NCBI RefSeq assembly: GCF_038594945.1
Contig: NZ_JBCFYD010000002.1
Location: 434,001 to 498,000 of the forward strand
Direction: 5' to 3'
Source: Fodinibius sp. Rm-B-1B1-1
GTDB lineage: Bacteria; Bacteroidota; Rhodothermia; Balneolales; Balneolaceae
DNA: 64,000 nt
The notes beneath the pieces are model-generated. The model saw nothing but the letters and a program-made list of their open reading frames with translations, was not told where the DNA came from and did no database searches. The translations under genes were made by a program, and so were the position numbers. Of this stretch, positions 54,232 through 62,486 are shown piece by piece (the stretch's first letter is position 1; the number at the start of each line of letters is the position of its first letter).

Positions 54232-55869
54232 TTAACGGGCTGAGTTGGCGAAAGAGAGATCTGCTTTGTCTATGGATATATCAGCAATTTGTTGCAGGTT
54301 TTTGTGATATCGTTTAGCAGCCCAAAGATGATTTTTGGCTACTGCCGTTTCATTGCTTTTATACCATTTATAAGTAGCTAAAAATCCTTTTGCAACCCCA
54401 ACAGAATCGGTAGCATTGAGAGTGTTTTGTGGGCCTGATGGCAACGGAACCGAAAGTGAGCTGCCGGCATAAATAACGTCGGGATCGTCCAGCGAACCGT
54501 CGTGGCCATAAATCCAGGGCCATAATCGGGGGTTGCCGTAGCGCTCTTCAGCCATACTCCATAAGGTTTGTCCTTCTTCAATTTCTACTGATGTTTCGTT
54601 TTGCGTTGTTGTCGATACCGGTTGTGCCGCTTGCTGTGTTGATTGTGTATTGTTAGAGGGATTACTATTGTTTGATGTAGATTGATTTGCAGCTTCTGAT
54701 TGTTGTGCTTCGTCGGTTTCTTCGTTACTTATTTCTTCTTGCCGATCATCGGCTGCTTGCGAACTCGTGACATCAGCCGATGCTGTCGTTTGTTCCGAAG
54801 ATATTAACGGCATATTGGAATCAGACATATTGCTGTAATACCACGTGCCTCCAACAACGAGTAGTAATAAAATAACGGCTGCTGCCACGTAAGGAACCGC
54901 CGAGGTCCTATTGTCAGATCTTTGCATCTCAAGCATTGGCAGTGCTTCTACATCTTGTTTCTCCTCTTCCTTAGGTTCTTGATCATCTTTCGCCTGATCA
55001 GATTGCTGTTTCAGCTCTTCGGCGGTCTTTTCTAATTTTTCAACTTCTTCCGCTAAGATTTCTTCATTACTATCAGCAGAGGGTATTTCTTCATATTCTT
55101 CAGATTTCGGAGTTAGATCAACCTGTGAGTCAACATCTTCAGGCGTTATTTCTTCTTCAGTACCGATAAATTGTTCAAGAATCTCTTCGTCAGAATCTTC
55201 CTCATCAGAGGAATCTCCATCGAACTCCACGATATCCCCATTGTCATCATCAGACTCATTTTTTACTTCAGGTGATTTTGTGGAATCATCTTCAGCAAAA
55301 TTAAATGGATTGTCGTTTGTATCTCCTTTGGTATTATCTGGAGCACTTTCTAATACTTCCTCATCATGAGAAGTAGGGGGACCCGTAGGAATAAAATCAT
55401 CTTCGCGTAGTTTACCTTCTCTTGATGTGCAATCATCAGATCCATCATCATTTGCATCAGCAGAAGTTGATGGGTTTTCAACGTTCTTTGTTTCATTCAC
55501 CTCACTTTTTGAATCCGAGTTAGTAGGTTCACCAGATTCAGCTGGAGTTGCTTCGAGGAGCTTGGGCTCCATGTGGGCATAAGGGGCATTGACGAGCTCA
55601 CGAAGATCTTTGTAAGGTTTAAAGACGATTTTATTATGAGCAGGGATGGTCATTTTCTCCTCTGTTTGAGGGTTATAGCCTTCCCGTTCATCAACGTGTT
55701 TTAATTCGAACTTACCAAAGCCGGCAATATTAACCTTGCCGTCTTCTTCAAGTCCACCATTGATGATGTTTACAAAATCTTTGAGAAAATCATGGGTAAG
55801 CTGCTTTGAATGATCTGTTTCAGCAGCAATTGACTCAATGAGTTCCCCGAATGTGATTTTTTCACTCAT
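54232..55869 (-). CDS. HU-domain, transmembrane, LysM protein
   Basis: This is a 545-residue envelope-spanning protein. Residues 1-95 are an HU/IHF-type DNA-binding domain (KITFGELIESIAAET, VNIAGFGKFELKH). Residues about 110-305 are a very acidic disordered linker, ending in a short coiled segment (about 270-305). Residues 324-345 are a transmembrane helix (AVPYVAAAVILLLLVVGGTW). Residues 350-425 are Ser/Thr/Gln-rich, and residues about 426-478 are a LysM domain (QTLWSMAEERYGNPRLWPWI). The topology implied is HU in the cytoplasm and LysM at peptidoglycan. Proteins with HU joined to SPOR or LysM are known in Bacteroidota and are suggested to link nucleoid and envelope, but this is not proven. 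Confidence 0.9.
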   Translation of the reverse strand: MSEKITFGELIESIAAETDHSKQLTHDFLKDFVNIINGGLEEDGKVNIAGFGKFELKHVDEREGYNPQTEEKMTIPAHNKIVFKPYKDLRELVNAPYAHMEPKLLEATPAESGEPTNSDSKSEVNETKNVENPSTSADANDDGSDDCTSREGKLREDDFIPTGPPTSHDEEVLESAPDNTKGDTNDNPFNFAEDDSTKSPEVKNESDDDNGDIVEFDGDSSDEEDSDEEILEQFIGTEEEITPEDVDSQVDLTPKSEEYEEIPSADSNEEILAEEVEKLEKTAEELKQQSDQAKDDQEPKEEEKQDVEALPMLEMQRSDNRTSAVPYVAAAVILLLLVVGGTWYYSNMSDSNMPLISSEQTTASADVTSSQAADDRQEEISNEETDEAQQSEAANQSTSNNSNPSNNTQSTQQAAQPVSTTTQNETSVEIEEGQTLWSMAEERYGNPRLWPWIYGHDGSLDDPDVIYAGSSLSVPLPSGPQNTLNATDSVGVAKGFLATYKWYKSNETAVAKNHLWAAKRYHKNLQQIADISIDKADLSFANSAR

Positions 55870-56155
55870 CGTCTATGTCTACTTTTTTTAGATCTTCTTT
55901 AATACCCTTGCTTGCATTAAACTCTACCACCCTTTTAGGAGGCAACATCATGTACTGTTCGTAATGTGGATTAAATGACTTCCGCTTTTTCCGGGTATTT
56001 GTCCCAAACGTTCCCAACTCGGGGACCGTAAATCGTTTACCGGCGGCAATATTATCATTAAACGTATGGATAATTGTATCCAGTAATTCCCGGGCATCGC
56101 TTTGGGTCATATCCCAATGATCAGCAAGTTTGGCCACTAAATCACTTGTATTCAT
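55862..56155 (-). CDS. HU-family DNA-binding protein
   Basis: This 97-residue HU/IHF-type protein has an N-terminal helical dimerisation part (TSDLVAKLADHWDMTQSDARELLDTI) and the beta-arm region (FTVPELGTFGTNTRKKRKSFNP). The arm is atypical compared with HU (no RNPxTG). It overlaps the start of the HU-LysM gene by 8 nt, so translational coupling and a heterodimer are plausible. Confidence 0.92.
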   Translation of the reverse strand: MNTSDLVAKLADHWDMTQSDARELLDTIIHTFNDNIAAGKRFTVPELGTFGTNTRKKRKSFNPHYEQYMMLPPKRVVEFNASKGIKEDLKKVDIDDE

Positions 56156-56382
56156 ACGAATGAAGTACAGATTGTTTTTTCTGTTCAGACATTTCTAATT
56201 AAGAAAAAAAACTTTAAAAACTAAGTATATATTTCCACCTGTAGCTTAGAATATGTATAAATTATTATTTCTTGTGCATTTACTTGAAGAATAGGGCCTT
56301 TGTCTGGTATTTTAAGAAACGATTTTTGTAGGATTTTACTTTAGTTAATCAACTATACAGCGGAAACAAATCAAAAATATTT

Positions 56383-58353
56383 ATGAGTAAACCACTGAAC
56401 GTCACAGAAAAATTAATTAAAAGTCACCTGGTTGATGGGGAGATGGTTCCCGGCCAAGAAATTGGTTTGAAAATTGATCAGACCCTTACACAGGATGCCA
56501 CCGGAACAATGGTGATGCTTGAACTGGAAGCCATGGAACTGGATGAGGCTCAAACGGAACTATCTTGTCAATATGTTGACCACAACTTGATCCAAACGGA
56601 TTACAAAAATCCGGATGATCACGTATTTTTGAAATCCGCTGCTGAACGGTTTGGTATGTGGTTTAGTCGTCCCGGTAATGGGGTAAGTCACCCGATTGAA
56701 ACCGAACGATTCGGAATTCCGGGCAAGACGCTGGCTGGATCTGATAGTCACACTCCCGCAGCCGGATGTATGGGAATGCTTGCAATTGGTTCAGGCGGTT
56801 TGGATGTCGCTTTTGCTATTGCTGGTGAACCTTTGTACATCAAAATGCCGAAAGTATTGGGCGTTGAGGTAAAAGGGAACCTTCCTGATTGGGTAAGCGC
56901 CAAAGATGTGGTGCTCGAAATGCTTCGTCGTTACGATGTAGATGGTGCTACCGGATATGTAATTGAATATTTCGGTGAAGGACTAAAGAATCTTTCTACA
57001 ATGGACCGTCACGTAATTGCGAACATGGGTACTGAGATGGGGGCTACAAGTACAGTATTTCCCGCCGACGGTGAAGTGCGTCGCTTTATGGAGTCGCAAG
57101 AACGCGGAAACGAATTTGTTGAGCTGAAAGCTGATGAAGGTGCTGAATATGATAAGTATGAAGAGCTCGTACTTGACGATGTTGAACCGCTGATTGCGCT
57201 GCCCAGCAGTCCCGGTAATGTCGTTCCTATTAGTGAAGTAGAAGGTCAAGATATCTATCAATCATATGTAGGATCTTCTGCGAACCCGGGGTATCGTGAT
57301 TTCTGGATAGCTTCTGAAATTGTGAAAGACAAAACAGTTAACGACAATGTTTCTTGGGATATTAACCCCACATCACGACAGATCATTGAGAATATGGTCA
57401 AGAATAATGTGATGTTTAATTTGGTTCAATCAGGTGCACGTATCCACCAGGCCGGATGTAACGGATGTATTGGAATGGGACAGGCGCCGGCATCAGGACA
57501 AAACAGTCTGCGTACTGTACCCCGTAACTTCCCGGATCGTTCTGGAACCCCAGAAGATTCAGTATTTCTGGTTAGCCCTGAAACGGCAGCTGCTTCTGCA
57601 TTGACCGGAAAGATTACCGATCCCCGTGATCTTGAAGACTTATATAATATGGAGTATCCGAAGTATGAGCATCCGAAGGAGATTCATATTAATACAGAAA
57701 TGCTTACTCCTCCAAAGCCTAAAGAGAAACGAGGAGAAATCAAGAAAGGGCCTAATATTTCTACGATGCCCGACTTTGATGAACTCAAAGATTTTGACGT
57801 GCCTGTTCTGCTTAAGATGGGGGATGATATCTCTACGGATGAGATTCTCCGCGCAGGTGCTGAGGTCCTTCCTTACCGTAGTAACATTCCGGAAATTAGT
57901 AAATTCACGCTCGATGTAGTGGACGACAATTTCTATGATCGCGCTATGGAAGCTCGTGACGAGCATGGCGGGCACGTAGTAATTGCTGGTGAGAATTATG
58001 CTCAGGGATCCAGTAGAGAGCATGCAGCAATTGCTCCCCGATACTTGGGTATGCAAGCTGTTATTGCCAAGAGTTATGCTCGAATTGGTTGGCAAAACTT
58101 GGTGAACTTCGGAATTCCTCCACTCGAATTTGCGAATGATGAGGATTACGAAGATATCGACCAGGGAGATATCCTTGAAGTGAATGACATCCGAGAAGCC
58201 ATTAAAAATGGTAACGAGGTGGTCATCCATAACAAGACAAAAGGCAAAAAGTACACGGTTAAACATAGCTTCAGTGACCGACAGAAAGAAGCTGTATTGC
58301 ACGGTGGCGTGATCAATCGCTTTAAAGCGAAAAAGAAAGCGCAAGCAAGCTAA
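56383..58353 (+). CDS. acn: Aconitate hydratase
   Basis: This 656-residue TCA enzyme interconverts citrate and isocitrate with a [4Fe-4S] cluster. Features: SDSHTPAAGCMGMLAIG (first substrate/cluster region), HQAGCNGCIGMGQAPASGQ with cluster Cys residues, and the C-terminal swivel domain block AGENYAQGSSREHAAIAPRYLG. The short length is of the Aquifex type rather than AcnA or AcnB. A terminator follows its stop. It feeds the glyoxylate bypass enzymes encoded at 25977-28943. Confidence 0.95.
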   Translation: MSKPLNVTEKLIKSHLVDGEMVPGQEIGLKIDQTLTQDATGTMVMLELEAMELDEAQTELSCQYVDHNLIQTDYKNPDDHVFLKSAAERFGMWFSRPGNGVSHPIETERFGIPGKTLAGSDSHTPAAGCMGMLAIGSGGLDVAFAIAGEPLYIKMPKVLGVEVKGNLPDWVSAKDVVLEMLRRYDVDGATGYVIEYFGEGLKNLSTMDRHVIANMGTEMGATSTVFPADGEVRRFMESQERGNEFVELKADEGAEYDKYEELVLDDVEPLIALPSSPGNVVPISEVEGQDIYQSYVGSSANPGYRDFWIASEIVKDKTVNDNVSWDINPTSRQIIENMVKNNVMFNLVQSGARIHQAGCNGCIGMGQAPASGQNSLRTVPRNFPDRSGTPEDSVFLVSPETAAASALTGKITDPRDLEDLYNMEYPKYEHPKEIHINTEMLTPPKPKEKRGEIKKGPNISTMPDFDELKDFDVPVLLKMGDDISTDEILRAGAEVLPYRSNIPEISKFTLDVVDDNFYDRAMEARDEHGGHVVIAGENYAQGSSREHAAIAPRYLGMQAVIAKSYARIGWQNLVNFGIPPLEFANDEDYEDIDQGDILEVNDIREAIKNGNEVVIHNKTKGKKYTVKHSFSDRQKEAVLHGGVINRFKAKKKAQAS

Positions 58354-58379
58354 GTCTTTTTTACTTAGTAACTGATTAT

Positions 58380-58408
58380 AAGGCTCCGGATATTCCGGGG
58401 CCTTTTTT
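58380..58408 (+). terminator. Intrinsic terminator after aconitase
   Basis: AAGGCTCCGGA and TCCGGGGCCTT pair with one mismatch around a 3-nt TAT loop and are followed by six T. Confidence 0.9.
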
Positions 58409-58462
58409 ATTTAGATGAACTTTTAGTGGAGAGCGGTAGTATATATTTCAAATAAGCATTAA

Positions 58463-58475
58463 TAATAAAAGAGGG
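58463..58475 (+). promoter_or_regulatory. Leader motif before the YetF-like gene
   Basis: The 13-mer TAATAAAAGAGGG occurs here and again at 59709-59721 before the PRC-barrel gene. It contains a GAGGG ribosome-binding element 6 nt ahead of each start. Confidence 0.5.
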
Positions 58476-58481
58476 ACTATT

Positions 58482-59012
58482 ATGGATTTATCCTGGATCT
58501 TAACAACACGGGATGCACTTTTGATGGTTGTTATTTCGACTGTGGGAATTTACATCGCATTGATTGTTTTTACACGGCTTGGGGGACTTCGTTCGTTCTC
58601 TAAAATGTCGAGCTTTGACTTTGCTATAACGGTAGCTATTGGATCAATTGTAGCAACTTCTCTTTTGTCGTCCGATCCTCCGTTACTTCAAGCTGTTACT
58701 GCTTTGGGAGTTCTTTACGTGGTGCAGATGACGGTTGCTAGATTACGAGTTAAAAATATTGGTATTGGCAAGATGGTTGATAACAAACCCATTTTACTTA
58801 TGGACAAATCCAAAATATTGGACGGTAATTTGGATAAGGCAGGAGTAACAATTTCTGATTTACGGGCAAAATTAAGAGAAGCAAATGTGACGCAGTTAAG
58901 TCAGGTTAAGGCTGTTGTGATGGAGTCAACCGGGGATATTTCGGTGCTTCATCATAGTGATCCCGACCATGAATTAGATTCCATTTTATTGAAAGACGTA
59001 ACCGGAGGATGA
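58482..59012 (+). CDS. DUF421/YetF-like membrane protein
   Basis: This 176-residue membrane protein has three N-terminal transmembrane helices (about 12-32, 42-60, 66-84; FDFAITVAIGSIVATSLLS) and a cytoplasmic YetF-type domain (about 85-170). The LRSFSKMSSFDFAITVAIGS stretch is a family hallmark. Function is unknown in general; the group is linked to stress and spore-like physiology in other bacteria. It leads a plus-strand run of stress-related small genes. Confidence 0.9.
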   Translation: MDLSWILTTRDALLMVVISTVGIYIALIVFTRLGGLRSFSKMSSFDFAITVAIGSIVATSLLSSDPPLLQAVTALGVLYVVQMTVARLRVKNIGIGKMVDNKPILLMDKSKILDGNLDKAGVTISDLRAKLREANVTQLSQVKAVVMESTGDISVLHHSDPDHELDSILLKDVTGG

Positions 59013-59191
59013 TACTAAAGTTAATCTTTCTGGTCGTAGTTATTAAGTCAGTAGTGCTGTAATGGAATCTCTATTATGGCTGTGGTAAGTTCAATAGAAA
59101 TAATTTTTTAGGGGAACCAATAGTGACAGGTAAAGATATAAATTATTGAATTTTATGAGATCCTGTTAAACAAAAACTGAGGAGTTAAATA

Positions 59192-59686
59192 ATGAGTTCT
59201 TTAAAAAATTTAGAAGACCTTTTTGAACATCAACTAAAGGATATTTATAGCGCTGAAAAGCAGATTAAGTCTGCCATTCCTAAAATGATTAAGAATGCAG
59301 AAAGCAAAAAGTTAAAACAAGCTTTGAATGATCACTTAAGGGAAACGGAAACACAGATCGAGCGATTAAATAATATCGGAGATGACTTAGATATTACGCT
59401 TACTGGTGAAACCTGTAAAGGGATGAAGGGGCTTATTACAGAGGCCGAAGATTTTATGAAGGAGGAAGCAGAATCAAAGGTGCGCGATGCGGGGCTGATT
59501 GCCAACGCCCAGCGTGTTGAGCATTATGAAATAGCCGCTTACGGCACGGTGGTTGAGTATGCTAAAGCACTCGGACATCGAGAAGCTGCCCGCTTGCTGG
59601 AACAGTCTTTAGAAGAAGAGCGAACAGCCGACGAAAAGTTAACCGATCTTGCCGTTGAGATGATGAATATGAAGGCAAGGGTTTAA
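59192..59686 (+). CDS. Ferritin-like DUF892 (YciF-type) protein
   Basis: This 164-residue four-helix protein has the YciF/DUF892 pattern: LEDLFEHQLKDIYSAEKQI, then HLRETETQIERL, ITEAEDFMKEE, RVEHYEIAAYGTVVEYAKALG, and the EEERTADEKLTDLA terminus. Glu/His residues form a candidate diiron site. These proteins are stress-induced and of unclear enzymology. A strong GAGGAG box precedes the ATG by 7 nt. Confidence 0.94.
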   Translation: MSSLKNLEDLFEHQLKDIYSAEKQIKSAIPKMIKNAESKKLKQALNDHLRETETQIERLNNIGDDLDITLTGETCKGMKGLITEAEDFMKEEAESKVRDAGLIANAQRVEHYEIAAYGTVVEYAKALGHREAARLLEQSLEEERTADEKLTDLAVEMMNMKARV

Positions 59687-59708
59687 ACTATTATATGACA
59701 AAACAACC

Positions 59709-59721
59709 TAATAAAAGAGGG
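59709..59721 (+). promoter_or_regulatory. Leader motif before the PRC-barrel gene
   Basis: Second copy of the 13-mer TAATAAAAGAGGG described at 58463-58475. It overlaps the ribosome-binding region of the PRC-barrel gene. Confidence 0.5.
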
Positions 59722-59728
59722 TAAGACC

Positions 59729-60097
59729 ATGAAAAATAACATGTTATCAGCCACAACAATAAAGGGAACTAAAGTAAAAAATCGCCGCAATGAGGATATT
59801 GGTAAAATCCAAGATCTGATGGTTAATTTTGAAGAAGGCAATATTGAATATGCCGTACTTTCTTTCGGTGGATTCTTAGGTATGGGAGATAAATATTTTG
59901 CTGTACCTATGCAGGCGCTTCGTTTTACAAGAAAAGACGATGATCACATCATTACGATGGATGTGACAAAAGAAAAGCTGGAAAATGCCCCAGGTTTCGA
60001 CAAAGACAATTGGCCCACGGAAGCAAGATCTGAATTTATCGATAATATTTATAAGCACTATGGCTATGAGCGTCCGCAAAAGCTTGTTCGGAAATAA
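59729..60097 (+). CDS. PRC-barrel domain protein
   Basis: This 122-residue soluble protein is a PRC-barrel: IKGTKVKNRRNEDIGKIQDLMVNFEEGNIEYAVLSFGGFLGMGDKYFAVP is the diagnostic stretch (residues 12-60). PRC-barrel proteins in stress clusters are of unknown function. It lies between the DUF892 and YtxH genes, with 42- and 40-nt gaps, consistent with one operon. Confidence 0.93.
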   Translation: MKNNMLSATTIKGTKVKNRRNEDIGKIQDLMVNFEEGNIEYAVLSFGGFLGMGDKYFAVPMQALRFTRKDDDHIITMDVTKEKLENAPGFDKDNWPTEARSEFIDNIYKHYGYERPQKLVRK

Positions 60098-60137
60098 GAT
60101 TCCGTTAATTATAACTTATAAAATTGTGAAATACATT

Positions 60138-60551
60138 ATGGATAATTCAAAGTTTGATAAACTGCTTATTGCTACTCTTTCAGGCTTGGCCGGCGGTGTT
60201 GTAGTGGGTATGCTGTTTGCTCCTGATAAAGGCACAAAAACGAGAGAAAAGATATCTCAAAAAGGCGAGGAGTATTTAGAGACCATTAGAAATGATCTCG
60301 CTGAGATTCGTGCTTACCTGCAGCGAAGAGCCGAGGCAACGAAGAAAGAGTTTGATGAGCTGAGTGAACAGACTAAGAACAAAAGTGAAGAGGTTCTTAA
60401 AAAAGCAAAAAAGCTTACTTCTTTCGAGGAGTGGACCAAAGAGGAGCTTTATGAACGGGCAAAAAAAGAGAAAATTGAAGGCTATTCACAAATGAATAAA
60501 GAAGAATTGATTGAGGCCCTCAAAGAAAAAAGAGGGCTGCCGATGTCTTAA
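60138..60551 (+). CDS. YtxH-domain protein with SAP/Rho-N-like tail
   Basis: This 137-residue protein has a short transmembrane segment (LLIATLSGLAGGVVVGMLFAP) followed by the YtxH motif PDKGTKTREKISQKG. A central amphipathic coiled part (about 45-95) and a C-terminal helical motif (WTKEELYERAKKEKIEGYSQMNKEELIEALKE), like SAP or Rho-N, follow. The start ATG at 60138 was chosen over an upstream frame start because the extra 51 residues overlap the PRC-barrel gene and look non-coding. Membrane stress proteins of this type recur with PRC and DUF892 genes. Confidence 0.88.
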   Translation: MDNSKFDKLLIATLSGLAGGVVVGMLFAPDKGTKTREKISQKGEEYLETIRNDLAEIRAYLQRRAEATKKEFDELSEQTKNKSEEVLKKAKKLTSFEEWTKEELYERAKKEKIEGYSQMNKEELIEALKEKRGLPMS

Positions 60552-60628
60552 ATCATCGAGACACAATTTTTTATTGATAGTGATCCCGGTAAGATTTTCT
60601 TGTATGAGTGATTGTTTTTATTCTAATG

Positions 60629-60650
60629 AGTGTGTATATTCATACACACT
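60629..60650 (+). promoter_or_regulatory. Palindrome upstream of the MerC-like operon
   Basis: AGTGTGTAT (60629-60637) and ATACACACT (60642-60650) form perfect 9-bp arms with a 4-nt spacer, 23 nt upstream of the TTG start. A ribbon-helix-helix regulator is encoded in the same operon, so it could bind here. This is inferred. Confidence 0.55.
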
Positions 60651-60673
60651 GAAAATTAGACAAATCCAACACT

Positions 60674-61060
60674 TTGTTTTCAAAATCTTTCTGGGATCGC
60701 ATCGGTATAAGCTTATCTGGTTTTTGTGCGATTCATTGCCTGTTTTTCCCCGTTGTAATCGTACTGTTACCGCTCTGGCCCGTTGCTGAAGCAATTCACT
60801 TTTGGACACATCCTCTCCTGTTTTTATTGATTGTCCCAACGGTATACTACGCACTTCGAAATTCTGATATCCCCAAGATTATTCCACGATTATTGTATTC
60901 GGGATTGGTTGTGGTAGCGTTGGCTTGGCTACTGCACGAATGGGTAGGATTATGGGGGGAATCTATTATCACATTGATTGGTAGTGGTCTACTGATAGCA
61001 GGGCACTGGGAAAATTACAAACACCATCAACAAATACACACTGAAGGTTGTAAGGTATGA
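60674..61060 (+). CDS. MerC-like membrane protein
   Basis: This 128-residue membrane protein has four hydrophobic helices and the Cys/His motif CAIHC at residues 18-22 (Cys18, His21, Cys22), typical of MerC-type metal transporters. The C-terminus has HxxxxHHQQIHTEGC. The start is TTG at 60674; the frame has no ATG after the upstream stop at 60650-60652. The stop overlaps the next gene as ATGA, so translation is coupled. It may move a soft or transition metal such as Zn or Hg; the metal is not determined. Confidence 0.84.
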   Translation: MFSKSFWDRIGISLSGFCAIHCLFFPVVIVLLPLWPVAEAIHFWTHPLLFLLIVPTVYYALRNSDIPKIIPRLLYSGLVVVALAWLLHEWVGLWGESIITLIGSGLLIAGHWENYKHHQQIHTEGCKV

Positions 61061-61395
61061 AACGACTAAACTTTACACTCGATGATGAGACGGTAAAATT
61101 GCTGGAAGAATTAGCAGGAAAATTTTACAATGGTAATAAATCTCAAACGGTAAGAGCGGCATTAGAAAGTTTAGCCGTACATGCTGGACATGAGGGATGG
61201 GTTATTGCGGGATATACGCCCAAAGAGCTCGATGGAGAGGAGCATTGCCATAGTTGTGGAGAATCGCACGAAAAAGGAGATGTGCTCTACCGACCTGTTT
61301 TTGAGAAGGGGAGCAGTCCTAAGGCGTTGCCTAAAATGCCTACTGAAAACTGGTTGGATTGTCCCGATTGTGCCGAAAAACAGGTAAATAACTAA
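61057..61395 (+). CDS. Ribbon-helix-helix regulator with Cys/His tail
   Basis: This 112-residue protein has an N-terminal CopG/ribbon-helix-helix domain (MKRLNFTLDDETVKLLEELA, NKSQTVRAALESLAVH) and a C-terminal tail with C64xxC67 (HCHSCGESH) and C102xxC105 (DCPDCAEK). The four Cys residues and nearby His fit a zinc-ribbon-like site. A metal-responsive repressor is the simplest reading. It is coupled to the MerC-like gene and ends 1 nt before the convergent AI-2E gene. Confidence 0.86.
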   Translation: MKRLNFTLDDETVKLLEELAGKFYNGNKSQTVRAALESLAVHAGHEGWVIAGYTPKELDGEEHCHSCGESHEKGDVLYRPVFEKGSSPKALPKMPTENWLDCPDCAEKQVNN

Positions 61396-61396
61396 T

Positions 61397-62473
61397 TTAC
61401 CAGCTAAGTTTATCTTTGATATCTCTCAGAGTCAGGGAGTGTTCTTCGGCACCTCGTGTACCAAGCAGATATCCCACAGGTTTAAGCTCTTCAATATTTT
61501 CACAGATGATTTTCAGAATTGCCAGGTAGGGGATCACCATAAACATGCCGGGCAGTCCCCAGATCATGCCGCCGGCTATTAGCGAAAGTATCGTTACAAG
61601 CGGATTAATCTCAACATAAGAGCCAGTAATATTGGGTGTAAGAATATTATTTTCGATAAACTGAACGATAAAAAATTGTACAACTACCCCGAGAGCCAAC
61701 GTTGGCGATTGGGTAGCCAATACAAACAAAAAAGCCACTCCATAACCGATGACCGTACCCAAATACGGGATAAGATTGAAGATAGCTGCCATCAGTCCCA
61801 CCAGCAGGGCATATTCAATTCCGATAAGGTAAAATCCCAGGCTATTAATACCGATCAAAATAAAAAACACGATAAAGAGTCCTTTAAGATAGCTGGGGAC
61901 CACATTTGCAGCTTGATCAATAATACTTTGGGCTACGTTTTGCTGCCTTTCGGGTACCAGTATTTTTACAAAGGTGCGAAATTTATCGCGATAGAAAAGT
62001 AGCAAAAAGGTATAAACGGGAATTAAGCCGACGGTAAGAACAGTATTGGCTGTACCGGTAAAAAATTGAGCAACATATTCTCCCGATCCTTTTATACTTT
62101 CTACAATGGAATCGAGCTGTTCGGCGGTAACCCCAAACGTACGTCCTAATGCCCAGCGAAATCGGGTTATATTTGTATCAACCTGATCTTTTATTGCCGG
62201 CAAATTGTCGGTAAAAGTAGTGATAAGTAGAATAACTCCATAAGCAGAACCGACTACAATTATTATTGATCCTATAATGAGGATAAAATTGGTGGCAATT
62301 CGGGGAATGCTTTTTTGCTCAAGTTTTTGAGCAGCGGGATATAAGAGGTAGGCAAAGAGAACGGCCAGCGCAAGGGGAACCAAAAGTTGCCTGGTAATAA
62401 TCAGTGCAGCAACTATTGTAAAAGCCAGTAATAATCTAACCAAGTATCGTAATGCCAAGGGATATTTTTCCAT
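61397..62473 (-). CDS. AI-2E-family membrane transporter
   Basis: This 358-residue protein has about eight transmembrane helices and the AI-2E family pattern, including LVPLALAVLFAYLLYP, the periplasmic region with ESIKGSGEYVAQFFTG, and FNLIPYLGTVIGYG, followed by IENNILTPNITGSYVEINPL. The family includes exporters and Na+/H+ antiporters; the substrate is unknown. It lies 13 nt downstream of the DAO-type gene on the same strand. Confidence 0.93.
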   Translation of the reverse strand: MEKYPLALRYLVRLLLAFTIVAALIITRQLLVPLALAVLFAYLLYPAAQKLEQKSIPRIATNFILIIGSIIIVVGSAYGVILLITTFTDNLPAIKDQVDTNITRFRWALGRTFGVTAEQLDSIVESIKGSGEYVAQFFTGTANTVLTVGLIPVYTFLLLFYRDKFRTFVKILVPERQQNVAQSIIDQAANVVPSYLKGLFIVFFILIGINSLGFYLIGIEYALLVGLMAAIFNLIPYLGTVIGYGVAFLFVLATQSPTLALGVVVQFFIVQFIENNILTPNITGSYVEINPLVTILSLIAGGMIWGLPGMFMVIPYLAILKIICENIEELKPVGYLLGTRGAEEHSLTLRDIKDKLSW

Positions 62474-62486
62474 GTTGTAGTGGGTA

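Noticed and set aside
54290-55860. Repeat-rich acidic region as a mobile or satellite repeat
   Set aside because: The Asp/Glu/Ser-rich codons are part of a single reading frame linker and show no exact DNA repeat unit.
59985-60137. Upstream extension of the YtxH frame inside the PRC-barrel gene
   Set aside because: The extra residues are read out of frame through the PRC-barrel coding sequence and do not look protein-like. The ATG at 60138 starts a normal YtxH protein.
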